DNA of 43,018 nucleotides from Balamuthia mandrillaris (lineage: Eukaryota > Discosea > Longamoebia > Balamuthiidae): positions 15,001-58,018 of the forward strand of contig JAVKOQ010000325.1 of NCBI GenBank assembly GCA_031835245.1. The letters run 5' to 3'. Of this stretch, positions 18,189-28,873 are shown in pieces. Under the pieces are notes generated by a model that saw only the letters and a program-made list of their open reading frames with translations, ran no database searches and was not told where the DNA came from. Position 1 is the first letter of the stretch; each line of letters begins with the position of its first letter. The translations under genes were made by a program, and so were the position numbers.

Positions 18189-19992
18189 TTTTCTCTCTGC
18201 TTCTCCTCTCTCTCTCCCTCTCTCATTCTGATCACTTCTCTGCTTTGTCATTTGAGCTGTACACTAAAGTAACAAATTATGAACAAAAGCTATCTTGGAC
18301 GTTTCATGTTGCTGGTGCTTGGTTTTTGGTGGATTAACGTGAAAGGCAAACCTGACCCAAAGGCGAAGATCGTTGTTAGCAACCACGTTTCATTCGCGGA
18401 CATCCCATTCTACGTCTATTACCTGCGCCCTGCTCCTTTAAGCCGTATCGAAAACGCCAGCATTCCTATCATTAAGGTTTTTTCTTACCCTTATTCTGCG
18501 TGTTTTGGTTTTTCTTTATATTTGCCCTTTTTGTTTTGTTTTTGTTCTTTTGTGATGAGAACATGGCACTGGCTGAAAGATAACACTTTCATGTGGATAT
18601 CACAGTGAATTCCTCGTTTCTGAGTTGGATGTGTTCTTCTTCTCTGTCTTCTCTTTTTGTTTATTTGTATTTAAAAAAAACAAAAAAAAATACAGGAATT
18701 GCATTATGGCCTGCAGGCTATTCTTGTCTCACGAGATGAGGAAGCTTCTCGTCAAAATGCCAAAAAGACTATCAAAGAGCGTTCCATCCAGCCTTCATGG
18801 CCGCCCACTTTAATCTTCCCCGAAGGAACTACTAGCAACGGCAAATCGCTCATCACCTTCAAGCCTGGCGCCTTCATTCCTGGGGAGCCCGTTCAACCCG
18901 TGGTCTTGAGATTCCCTCACGTTCATTTGGACCTGTGTTGGGTGAATGGCTCGCCCAGCCCTCTCATGCTCGTTTGGCGCATTCTCTCTCAGCCTGTTAT
19001 TCATTTAGAAGTACAGTTTTTGCCGACGCACTACCCCTCCCAAGAGGAGAAACAGGATGCTATGCTATTTGCTGAGAATGTTAGGTATGCTTCTTCTTCC
19101 CTTCCTAGACAACCACAACCTGACTCATTGTATGATAATGATACAGACACAGAATGGCATCAGCTTTGAATGTGCCAGTCACTTCTCATTCTTTCGCGGA
19201 CGTAAAGTTGGGATTGAAGGCTGCTAACTATGGCTTTCCTGGCCAACTTACTTCCACTGTTGAAGTAGATACCGTTCAGTGCGTTTATGCTTTTCTCTTC
19301 GTGCTTTTGCCTTTTTACACTCATCTCGTTTCCTCTCGAAATAGAAAACGTTTGGGTTTAAGCTTTGATGAGATGTTGGCACTAGTGGCCAAGTTTATGG
19401 TGATCAATAAAAGCAAAGATGGCGAAATCAAGCTCGAAGGTAAATAAGCCTCCTTTATTCGTTAAGTGAACTTTTATAAAGAAAAACTAATATTCTATTC
19501 TCCAGAATTTGTTGATCAGTTCAGAGACATGAATGTTAATGAAAATTCTATCAACCAATTCTTCCAGGTACGTTCTTTCCTTGAATTTCCTCTGTGTATC
19601 TTGCCAGTTGTTGCCTTGTTGCTTTCAACTTAATGTTCTCCTTCCTGCCCTCCAATTTTTTCTTACCTGACGCAAACAGGCGTTGGACTTGGACAACTCT
19701 GGAGCAATCGACTACAGAGAGTTTTTGGTAGGCAGCGTCGCCATTGGCAACATTTTGAGCGGCAAGTCCGTTTGCCCACAACCGTTCACCAAGTACTTTT
19801 TTCTTTTTTCTTTCTATTTATCTTTCTGCTATATTTTGTTAGATAAGTAACCGGATTTCTCCTCTTCTTTCGAACAAAAGACTTTTTGAGAACAAGTCCT
19901 TTGTTGCTTTTTGGCAAAAGGATCACAAGAAAGAGGCCGACGAAGAGATTCAACGGCGTCAACAAGAACGCAAAAAAGCCAAATCCGAGTAA
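17694..19992 (+). CDS. LPCAT-like lysophospholipid acyltransferase with EF-hand
   Basis: Nine phase-consistent exons (17694-17858, 17938-18104, 18290-18476, 18696-19084, 19153-19278, 19345-19439, 19506-19567, 19680-19792, 19881-19992) encode 471 residues. The family transfers an acyl group from acyl-CoA to lysophospholipid (LPCAT1/2 type, ER or lipid-droplet membrane). Visible marks are the catalytic NHVSFAD box (H143, D147), FPEGTTSNGK (about 214-223), KPGAFIPGEPVQPV, and hydrophobic stretches at about 58-85 and 115-127. The C-terminal half has EF-hands: a canonical loop DLDNSGAIDYRE (about 400-411) and a weaker one, NKSKDGEIKLEE (about 366-377), so Ca2+ control is plausible. The last exon is Lys/Glu-rich (KKEADEEIQRRQQERKKAK) without a clear KKXX signal. 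The second intron contains a (TC)n tract on the coding strand. The stop lies 67 bases from that of the convergent membrane-protein gene. Confidence 0.94.
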
Positions 19993-20059
19993 ACCTGTTT
20001 TTTCATTCTTCTTTTGTTTTACATTCAATACGTTTTTATTGTGTTCTTTCCGAAGCTTC

Positions 20060-20639
20060 TCACTCTTCTGCCATCGCAGTTGAGACTTGTGATTGATCCG
20101 CAAGACCGGACAATTGTTTCTCTATTTTATCTCTGCTTTTCTTTTGCCGCATGTTCCTTACTATGACCGCAGCCACAGTTCCAACAACAACCACCAACAT
20201 AACAACAGGCACCACGACAGCAACAGCAATGATGACTGCTTTGTCGCTGTCATCGTCCTCTTTTTGTCCTTCGTCTGTTACCCCATCTTCGGTTGTGCCA
20301 TCTTCTCCATCTTCTCCATCATCTCCTCCTGGAAACAACAATGAAATATCTTTTTTTTTTTCAGAAACAAGTCAGAAGAGAGATACAGCCAAGCAAACAA
20401 ACAAAGGAACAATATTACCAGGATCATACAGCACTTCACGACCACCGATCATTACAACATCAAACTCAAACTCAGAGGCGTGCGGTTCTGAAAGGGATTT
20501 GTCCCAGTTCTCAATGCTAGCATCCATAATCTCAAATCCCCACAATTCCTCTGGCTGGTGCACCAGCGAAGCTGTTGGTGGTTCGTTCACAGAGAATGCC
20601 GCCTTTCACCACTTGTTATTCATTGTTGTGTAACGCAAA

Positions 20640-20687
<48 letters not shown>

Positions 20688-21729
20688 CTGTCCTACACGA
20701 ACTTGAAAGTTTTGAATGGTGTTGATGTATGTTATGAGTTTATCATCACCAACGGTGGAAAGGTCAGGCACGACCGGGTTATAGTACCACAGGTACGGAG
20801 AGGGAATTATCAGCGATGACACTCCCATCTATAAAGCGTGTTTTGCAAAAACGTGTTAGAAACACCTCTCTTCCAAAGAAAGAAGCAAGAGGCAACGCAC
20901 AAAAGTTCGAACGTTGAATTCAGTAAAGACTCCATCCGTTCCATCAAAAAAGTGTTCATCAGGAGACAAAACGTGGGACGTAAAGTTGGAAAAGACCAAC
21001 GAGAATTTAGCCGAGCTAGCTGGAATGTGCAACACTTTTTCTGTTCCTTTGCCGTTCCTGCAAGTTTTGTTGTCGCTCTGTTAGCTTCTTTCTATTCTCT
21101 CTTCTCACTCTCGAACTTACATGAATGTACGATTCTCTGCATGTTGAATGCCTTCTAGGATAAACTCAGAGACAGCAAAAGGCCCACCCAACCCGTTCCA
21201 TCTCAAGCGGAGATAGTTCTCTCGACTTTCCATTATCTCATAGTTTTGAGGGTCCGTCAAGTTGAAGAAGAATGGTTCAACTCCACTGCAACCAGTTAAC
21301 AACGCTGAAGAGAAAAAAAAGCAGTGAACAAGAGAGCAAGCAAAGAGAAGAGGAAAGGTGCAAGCGTTACATCGACCGTCAACTCCGGTGCATTTCCGCT
21401 CCTTAAGGTAGCCCAGAGAAAAGTAAAACCAATAATCCTCCAACACTTCGCCTGAAGGCAAAGCTGGGAAGACGAACATGGAAGGACCCGAGTTGTTTAC
21501 AACTCGAACGTGCAACCCTGAGACTGGATATAGATTATAAATTATGCCACTCATTGTTGTAACAACAAAAGAGAAGGGAGAAAAATAGGAACAAACGTTT
21601 AAACACTGTAAGAGCCTCGTCCTCAGAGATCGGTGTAAGTTCAGCATAGGCAGAACACAGGAGAACGCTCCACAGCGAGAAAAACAGTGCCAAGGTGAGG
21701 GGGTTACAGGATGCCATGCCCTCCCTCAT
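20060..21729 (-). CDS. Type I single-pass membrane protein, family unknown
   Basis: Seven phase-matched exons (21597-21729, 21371-21517, 21121-21304, 20901-21057, 20688-20828, 20419-20602, 20060-20328) encode about 404 residues. A signal peptide (LALFFSLWSVLLCSAYA) is followed by a large extracellular part with several N-glycosylation sites (NNS, NLT, NRT, NFT), a Cys pair region (KERKCTGVDGR ... LLTGCSG), aromatic-rich strands (SGEVLEDYWFYFSLGYL, SPYLWYYNPVV), an acidic juxtamembrane stalk (GDDGEDGEDG, KEDDDSDKA), one transmembrane helix (AVIIAVAVVVPVVMLVVVVG) and a basic cytoplasmic tail (RNMRQKKSRDKIEKQ). This layout fits a cell-surface receptor or adhesion protein, but I recognise no domain. 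A second ATG four codons on (21717) could be the start. Intron 20603-20687 holds a (GA)n tract on the plus strand (CT on the coding strand). It is convergent with the acyltransferase gene. Confidence 0.87.
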
Positions 21730-22226
21730 TGCCAATGTAGTCTGTTTAATGGAAAAGCATGCGCTCCGGCCAACGAACCCGGCTGATGGCAGTTGTTGCG
21801 CTGTACACCATCTAAAGCAACTATAAATGAACGTTAATGAGGACAAGCTTTTGTCTCTTTCGTTGCTCTCCTAAGCAGAGATCTTCCACGTCCCTCATAT
21901 AATGAGGACCGGAGCCTGGGCGCAAAGACAGGAGATATCGTATTTAGACATGAGAGTAGACAAGAGATGCGTTTGTTGCCTGTCCTCCACGTCGACATGA
22001 ATCTGTCGACAACAAAAGCCAGTCCATCTCCTCAGGCCGTCGACAAAAATACATCCGTGACGGCCAACTCCTCAAACAGATAGGAGAGCAACGTAAACTT
22101 GGCACCACCACCAGAAATTTCCCCCCACCCAACAGTTGGGCCAACACACCAGCCCCTTTTCCCACCCCTCCACGATTCCCCTTTTCCCCTCCCCCAAAAA
22201 AAAGGGGGATCCACCGCCCAACCGAA
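21730..22226. promoter_or_regulatory. Divergent promoter region with C-rich strand and GTCGAC motifs
   Basis: The membrane-protein gene (-) and the Ser/Pro-rich gene (+) diverge here. GTCGAC palindromes occur near 21990, 22013 and 22039. The last 120 bases before the plus-strand start are very C-rich on the plus strand (TTCCCCCCACCC, CCCCTTTTCCCACCCC, CCCCTTTTCCCCTCCCCC), giving at least four G-runs on the minus strand and so a possible G-quadruplex near the transcription start. No TATA box is clear. Confidence 0.5.
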
Positions 22227-24634
22227 ATGGGGAACGCCGTCTACTACGTGGTGCAAACCCGTGGGGAAGCAGGCCCGACTGCTACCCCCACCTCCCTCCC
22301 CACCCCCACCACTCATACCTCCAAACGGCCCGTCGAGGAAGAGCAAGGAGAGGACGGAACCCTTCTACGCGTTGAAGCGAGGCAGCAGCCACCAGAGTAT
22401 TCTTCCTGTTCTTACAACTGTCAACGGCGGGGCGAGGCCAACGACACTATTCGCAATCATGGGCCTAGTGCTCCTTCTTCTTCTTCTTCGGCTGCCGCGT
22501 CTTCTTCCGTCCCTTCTTCTGCCGCGCAAGAAGTGACGGAACGGTCTGACGTTTTTTATTCCGACGAGAAAAAGAAAGGACAGCAGCAGCAAGCTTTGAA
22601 AGAGGGAGAAGAAGAAAACTCGAATCTCTTAAAATCCGTTGAGCTCAACCACTCGGACCTTTTTCTTTTTGCCTCTTCTTCTTCATCTGACTCTCGCCCT
22701 TCTTCTCCTTCCTCTCCTTGCTCATCATCAGCAGATTCAGTGTACATGTCAGCCACCAATTCTTTTGCTTCTTCTTCTTCTTCTGCCTCCTCTGCTGACT
22801 CTCCTTCTGCCTCTCTCTCAAACTCCTCCTCCATCCCGGAGATCCTGTTGGAGGAGCTACCCCCAACAACTGCCGACTGGTTTCTTCAACCCGCTCACCA
22901 ATTCCTCTTTGATGCCTCTTCTTCCTCCTCCGCTTCCTCTCACAACAAAAACAAGAAAGCGCAACAAAATAGAAAACCTATCCCACAAAAGAGAACTTTG
23001 GATTTGACAAGGGCCAAGAAGAAGTTGGAGGAAAAGTTAGGCTCTCCTTTGGAGGACGGTTGGTTCTTTGTGCATCGTCAAACGAGCGAAGAAGATGGAA
23101 CCGATGAAGAAGAAGGGCCGGTCGGAGAGGAGAAGAAGAGGAAGAAGAAAATGGTGCAAGTGACTTCGATCAGTTTGGAATTGGATGAGGAAGGACAGTC
23201 GCTTCTGTCTCCTCCTAAAATGGCCACCCTTTCTCTCGCTGAAGAGGAGTTGCTTGGAGAAGAACAAGGAAACGAAGGAAAGCAACTACAACAAAACTTT
23301 AAGTGTTATCCTTTTGATCCGCTTTGGAATACAACCGCAACAACCACGACGACAATGATGAAAGAGGATGAAGAGAATGGAAGAAATGAAGGCGAGACAA
23401 CAGGACTGTGGGGAGGTGCCATAAGTCACCTCTTTGGTTATTTCTCTTCTGCATTAAAACAACCTCCTGAAGCAACCAAACCAACTACAACAACGAAAGA
23501 GAACAATCACGAGACAACAGATAAGGAAGATCCAGAAGAAGAGGAGGAAGAAAGAGTGATAACAACATGGAAAACGAATGGCAACAAAGACATTCGATGC
23601 TTGCAAACGCAAGTGTCGATGCTGCAAAGTCAAGTGTTGGAGATGGATGAGCTCAGAGGACAAGTGACTTACCTGAAAGGCCTTTTAGAGGATCTCAGTT
23701 ACAATAGCAATGCTCCAACTCGTTCTTTGTCTACTTCTCTTCTCCCTCCTCCTTCTTCTCATCTTCTTCCCCCTCCTTCTGCGTCTTCCTTAGCTCCCCC
23801 TCCTCCATCTTCACTTCCTCCTCCTCCACCCCCGCCCCCTCTTCCTCCATCTTCTTCCTCCACTGCGCATTCAACAAAAACAACAAAAGATGGAAAGGAA
23901 GAAGGAGGAATTGGAGTAGCGCTAAAAGAACGATCAGCATTGAGAAAGCAGAGTGAGGACGGTGAGAAGAAGCAAAAAGAGGGAGCAGAAATGAAGAAAA
24001 TAACGGAGAAGATGAACAACATGACCATGAACGATTTGGAGAAAGTGATAAGAGAACAGATTCAAGCTTCAGATGTAACATCGGAGAACTGGGAAACAGC
24101 TGTCTCCAACTTTCTCAACTCTTTTCGCAATCACAACGAGCAGCTGCGCAAGTTATGCTCTCTTTACCCATTTCTTATTCGTACGATTTTTCTTTCTTCC
24201 AGCATTTTTGTTTCTTTTTCTTTTTCTGCTATCTTTTAACACAAAAACAAAACAAAACAAAAGGCAAACTTGCCCTAAAGCCAAAGTCGGCTTTCATACG
24301 CATGACGCTCTGGGAGAAGCATCTCTTTGCAGGGATGCCGCCCGCCGAGGCCCAACGATGGCGCCAACGAAAGGCTTTTGAGATTGAAAAGTTGGAGGGC
24401 AAAGAAGCCATTTTGGAGGAAGTGCAAAAGGTGAAGAAAGTGATGGAGGCCCAAAGACAAAAAGAAAAGGAGCAAAAGAAGCAGGAAGCAACAAAGAACG
24501 CCATGAAGGGCATGCTGGAGGAGTTGGAGAAGAGCTTCATGGCGAACCAAATGCGGAACGCACGGCAACAAGCGGAGGCTGAGCTCGAACAGCTCGAAGA
24601 AGGATCCTTGGAGCTGGATGAAGAGGATTTGTGA
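22227..24634 (+). CDS. Ser-rich, proline-rich coiled-coil protein
   Basis: Two exons (22227-24180 and 24264-24634) with an 83-base phase-1 intron encode about 774 residues. The first two thirds are low in complexity: Ser runs, Gln and Glu/Lys blocks, with an ordered-looking piece RAKKKLEEKLGSPLEDGWFF near residue 265. A short coiled-coil candidate (CLQTQVSMLQSQVLEMDELR) precedes a strong poly-Pro segment (SSLPPPPPPPPLPPSSSS, near residue 540), of the type that binds profilin, SH3 or WW domains. The C-terminal part is helical and charged (MNDLEKVIREQIQAS, KPKSAFIRMTLWEKHLF, RQRKAFEIEKLEGKEAIL). A role near the actin cytoskeleton is possible by analogy with formin-like and WASP-like proteins, but no FH2, WH2 or other named domain is visible. 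The N-terminal MGNAVYY does not satisfy the usual myristoylation rule. Confidence 0.8.
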
Positions 24635-24947
24635 GGAAGATTTCGACCAACTCCCTCTCTCCCTGCTTGGCTCTTTCTTCCTTCATTCCTTACATTTTTG
24701 TACATTCCAATCATGTTCTCTTTGTAAAAAAGGAAAAACGGAAATTTCGACAAATTGAATGGATGAAAATTCCAAGAAGATCTTTTTTGTCGACCGAGAA
24801 AAATACGGCGATAAAAAAAAAGTAGCGGGACTCGCAGCAAAAAAAACGTTCTCTCATTTATTGCTACTGCATTAAACAAATCATACGGCGGCTGTGCTGC
24901 GCTACGCTGGTCTACTACACGAGGCAACCTACCCCCGCAACCCTCCC
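24635..24947. other. Spacer between two plus-strand genes
   Basis: The stretch starts pyrimidine-rich, has A/T-rich sequence with A-tracts from 24725 to 24850, and becomes GC-richer before the zinc transporter start. It must hold the 3' end of the Ser/Pro-rich gene and the promoter of the transporter. I see no gene. The frame of the transporter's first exon stays open upstream to about 24894 but without an ATG. Confidence 0.5.
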
Positions 24948-26848
24948 ATGGCCATGCGCGCTTCTACGTCCTCTGGAGGTCAAACCGTTCGCGGAGGTCA
25001 ACAACAACAGTCCACTACAACGCCCACCATGTCCAGAAGGGCGGTAGCTCACGAGTACGTACCACGAACAAACATGCAAACTAACCAAAAAAAAAAAACT
25101 GATTGTTGGAGTGCGATTAACCCCTTTGTTGTTGTTGTTTTGTTGAATGTAGGAGAGGAGAGGAGAAGGATTAGTTTTAAAAAATGTTCTGTGGGAGAGA
25201 AGAGAGCTAAAAAAACCCTCTCCTCCTTCTTTTGTCAACCAAACGAGAGAATGAGGGAGGAGAAGGCGCGTTTGAGGGAAAGTCGAGAGACGTTGTTCAG
25301 CACACAGCGGTTCCCTCTTTTAACTTGGGTTTATTTCTCCACAGCAACAAAAAGGACAAAGAAGTTATTGCAGAGGACGCAGCAAGAGCTCTTCGTTCCT
25401 CTTCATCTGCTTCGCCTTCCACCACAATCGCTACCACTACCAGTTGGCAAGACAGCCCTCCTTCCTCTTCCCGTGGCGAGGATGGTGTTGAAGAGAACAC
25501 CGAAGACAGGACTGACTCCACCACAGACACTTCGGATGAAAGCAGCAAAACAGAGAGAAAGACAAAGACCGGAGGAGAACAGGAAGATGACGCGATGGTG
25601 CCTCTTGATGTCTTTGAGGACAGCGACAGGGAGGACTACCTTCAGAAACAGTTGGACGAGGCCCTGAGCCACATTCCAGGAAAGCGGTGGTACCGTGATA
25701 GCAACGTCTATAGGCTGTTGATCATGTTGTCCATGACCGTCAGCTTTTTCTTTGCGGAGCTGGTAGTCGGTCTCATGACGGACTCATTAGCTTTGGTCTC
25801 TGACGCATTTCACATGGCCTCCGACAGCTTGGCGCTGTTTGTTGGTCTCCTTTCCTTGCAGGTATGTGATGTTTTCTCCTTTCTCTTGCTATTCATTTCG
25901 GGCTGACGTGAAGAGTAAACAATGCAGTTGGCGAAGAAGCGGTCGGGAAGCAACAAGTACTCCTATGGATGGGCCAGAGCGGAAATCATAGGTGGTCTTG
26001 TCAACGGTGTATTTCTGCTCTCGGTAGTGTTTTTCATTTTCCTCGAAGCTATCGAGCGCTTTCTTGACCAACCAGGTTTGTCCCTCACAACGCAACAGAG
26101 AGGAGAGAGCAGGCAACAGAGAATAGAAGGAGAGTAGAGAAGGAGACAGAAGAAAAACAGTTCTCCTAACTTTATCTCTTTAAAGAGGTGGAGAATCCGT
26201 TGTTGATAGTTTATGTTGGAGCAGGCGGTTTAGTGATCAACATCATTGGCGTATTCTTGTTCTTGAGTGCGTTATCCTTTACGTTTATTTTGCTTTTGCT
26301 TTTTATGTTCTTTTTTTTGTTTTAGTTTAAAGTTTTAGTTTTTTTCTCTTTAATGTTGACTCTTTTAACTCTATCTCTCTCACTAAATAGAGCATGCTCA
26401 CTTGCACGGACATTCTCATGGCAGCTCTCACTCCCACTCTCACTCCGAGAGCAATGAAGAACATTCTCATTCCCATTCTCACTCTGGCCACTCCCATTCC
26501 CATCACTCTCATTCCCACAATGAGCATGGAGAACACGATGGTGAGATCGCGGAAGCTGCGTCCGCTAGCCATTCTGGTGCTAAACATAACTTGCATGGTG
26601 TGTTTCTTCACATTTTGGGAGATGCTTTGGGCTCAATCGCTGCTATCGCCAGCGGCCTCCTCATCCATTTTTTGGAATGGGAGCATCGCTTCTACATTGA
26701 TCCCATTTTGAGGTAATTATTTCATCCTGTGTCATGAACCTTGCTTTCTCTCTCCTTACTTTTTTTTTTTTGCGTGCTTGGAAACAAATAGTTGCCTCAT
26801 CGCTATAATCATCCTGTTCAGCTCCATTCCACTCGGTACGTTCTTCTT

Positions 26849-26895
<47 letters not shown>

Positions 26896-27504
26896 GACTC
26901 CATTTTTTCTTTTGTTTCTCTCTTCCATCAGTTTTGTCGTGCATGAGAATCTTGATGCAGAGCGTTCCAGCGGGACTTGACTTGGCTGATCTAAAGACTG
27001 ATCTTGAAAAGGTCATAACCATACTCTCTTCTAGCCTCCCTTCCTCTTCGTCCTCAAAACATTAAACTTGTATTTTTGTACACCCCAACAGATTCCATCA
27101 GTAATTTGTGTGCACGACCTCCACATATGGCAGCTGTTGGACACTAAGGTGATTGCCTCCGTCCACGTCCTCTGCTTCAAAGGAAGCGACTTTATGCAGA
27201 TAGCAAGACAGATCAAGCAGCTCTTCCACAACTACAACATCCACTCTGTCACTATTCAGCCCGAATTTACCTCCTACAGTGCCGTTCCTTCTCAGGTACT
27301 TTCTCTCTCTTTCTTCTCATTCCTCTTCTCTCTCTCTCTCATGCTCTCTTCCTTTCCTGTATGTTAACTTTTTCTAAATCAAAAAAGCAGCAAGACGAGC
27401 ATCAACACTTTGGCTGCATAATGCAGTGCGTGCAAGACTGCGACACAATCCCAGCCGCACAACTGGAGAAAGCTTCTTTGCTCAAAGGCGAAAAGGCTTT
27501 GTAA
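24948..27504 (+). CDS. CDF-family zinc transporter (ZnT/SLC30 type)
   Basis: Nine exons (24948-25054, 25345-25861, 25928-26075, 26186-26266, 26391-26712, 26792-26835, 26932-27011, 27092-27295, 27391-27504) encode 538 residues. CDF proteins exchange cytosolic Zn2+ for protons into organelles or out of the cell. Six transmembrane helices are visible. The two metal-site pairs are HxxxD in helix II (SDAFHMASD) and HxxxD in helix V ([12 protein letters not shown]), the Zn-type combination. Between helices IV and V lies a His-rich loop ([19 protein letters not shown] and further HSHSH runs) that binds metal. A cytosolic ferredoxin-like domain follows ([39 protein letters not shown]), then a Cys end (CIMQCVQDC). 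This layout is nearest ZnT1/ZRC1. The first 120 residues are an unusual Ser/Thr/Glu-rich extension. The donor after 27011 (GTCATA) is weak. The intron after 26835 carries a (CT)n tract. Stop is 7 bases from that of the next gene. Confidence 0.96.
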
Positions 27505-27511
27505 GGCTCTA

Positions 27512-28676
27512 CTAATAAAACCACATGGTAAGCGCATACCTAGGTGCAAAGGAAGGCAACACTTCATGCTCCACCTGTCTGCTTTGGAAGATGACCACCC
27601 GGTCGGGCAACGGCGCCACATCTTCTTCCCTCTCTTCTGCTTCGTCTTCTTTTTCTTCTTCTTTTTCGGCGTCGTGGTAGTATATCCGGAGGTGGCCGCC
27701 ATCCTCTTCCTTCCAGGAGACGTTCATGTAGTAGAGCACCGTTATCCTTCGGGTTGCTCCCCCTTTGAAGGCATCCAAGTGTCTCACATAACGACTTCCT
27801 CCTGTTGCAAGGCCGAGTGAGAAGAGAAACAGAATAGAATTGGGAGCGGACGGTGACAAAATGTTTAGCCAACAAAGAGGAAAAAAGAAACGAACCACCA
27901 GGATAGCAAGCCAGTTGGACTTGAGTGCGGGCGGATGCAAAGTCGCAGGCCTCGTTGAGTTCCTGTTGGAGGGCTCTCATGCGTTCCAGCAGAGCCGAGA
28001 GGTGAGGGTGCTGTTGCTGCTCCTCAGTGCTCCCCTGGTTTGGTTCTCCTCCTCGAGCTTCCTTTTCCTCGTCCTTGTTGGTGCTGTTGCTGTGGTGGTG
28101 GCAGTTAAGCCACATGTGGAGGTCCCCTCGTACTTGGCTTTGCGTCCACTTGGCGTGGCCTTGGTTCATCCCTGCTTGCTTCAGCTTTCCTTGCATGTGT
28201 AACCCTTTTGCCTTCATTTTTTTTTTGGGTTGATGTTCGCTAGGAGGAGAGAAGGAAGAAGAAAGGAGGAAGGAGGGAAAAAGAAGGGAGAAGAAGCAAA
28301 AACAAAACCTCGTCCAAAACGAGTTGAACTTGATCGATGGAGCCGAGAAAGTTGTCTTTCACGATGAAGCCTTTCGCATCGAGAGCTTCCAGGTCGGCGC
28401 GCGTGAAGAACCGCAGAGAAGCGTCCGGCTTGAGGCGAGGCGTGAAGAGGAAAGGAGAGAGGCGCTCATGCGACGGCGTGCGAATGGTTTGCTCCAATGT
28501 GTCGCGGCCCAACAACGACAATGCCTTTTTATTATTATTTGTGTCTATCAACAAAAAAAAACAGAGCTGCAATAGTGCTTGCGTGAGTGCTCGTTACTTG
28601 AAATTTGAATGCTGGAGGCAGCAAGGACATTGTCTAGTGAGGCACCAGCCGAACCTCCATCGCTCATCTTATCCAT
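27512..28676 (-). CDS. PHD/EGLN-type prolyl 4-hydroxylase (2OG-Fe(II) oxygenase)
   Basis: Four exons (28598-28676, 28309-28544, 27899-28211, 27512-27801) encode 305 residues. The family uses O2, 2-oxoglutarate and Fe(II) to hydroxylate prolines: HIF in animals, and Skp1 in amoebozoans (PhyA, an oxygen sensor). The catalytic fold is clear: FIVKDNFLGSIDQVQLVLDE, QSQVRGDLHMWLN, QLACYPGGSRYVRHLDAF with the HxD iron ligands (H217, D219), VLYYMNVSWKEEDGGHLRIY, the distal His in RQVEHEVLPS (H288), and the 2OG-binding Arg in APRYALTMWF (R297). An acidic insert of about 20 residues (EKEEEKEDEAEEREED) interrupts the strand region before the distal His. No MYND zinc finger is present. In this lineage the target is more likely Skp1 than a HIF; that is inference. 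Confidence 0.92.
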
Positions 28677-28873
28677 TCTGTTGGTTTTGTTTTTCTTTGT
28701 TTAATCCGGGTTGGGTTTTTCGCCAACTTCTGCCATAGGCGCCACCCCACGCCACTCATCTGGAACATTCCGACTTTTTTGGCATAATTTTGCCAAGTTA
28801 TGCGGACACGGGAGAGGACAGGAGATAGGAGAGGAGCGAACAAAGATAAGAAAAGAAAAAAAAAGGGAGAGAG
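28677..28873. promoter_or_regulatory. Divergent promoter between hydroxylase (-) and Rpp38-like gene (+)
   Basis: The two start codons are 197 bases apart. The spacer has a T-rich run near 28680-28700 and a GA-rich stretch near 28805-28872 directly before the plus-strand start. No specific motif is identified. Confidence 0.5.
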
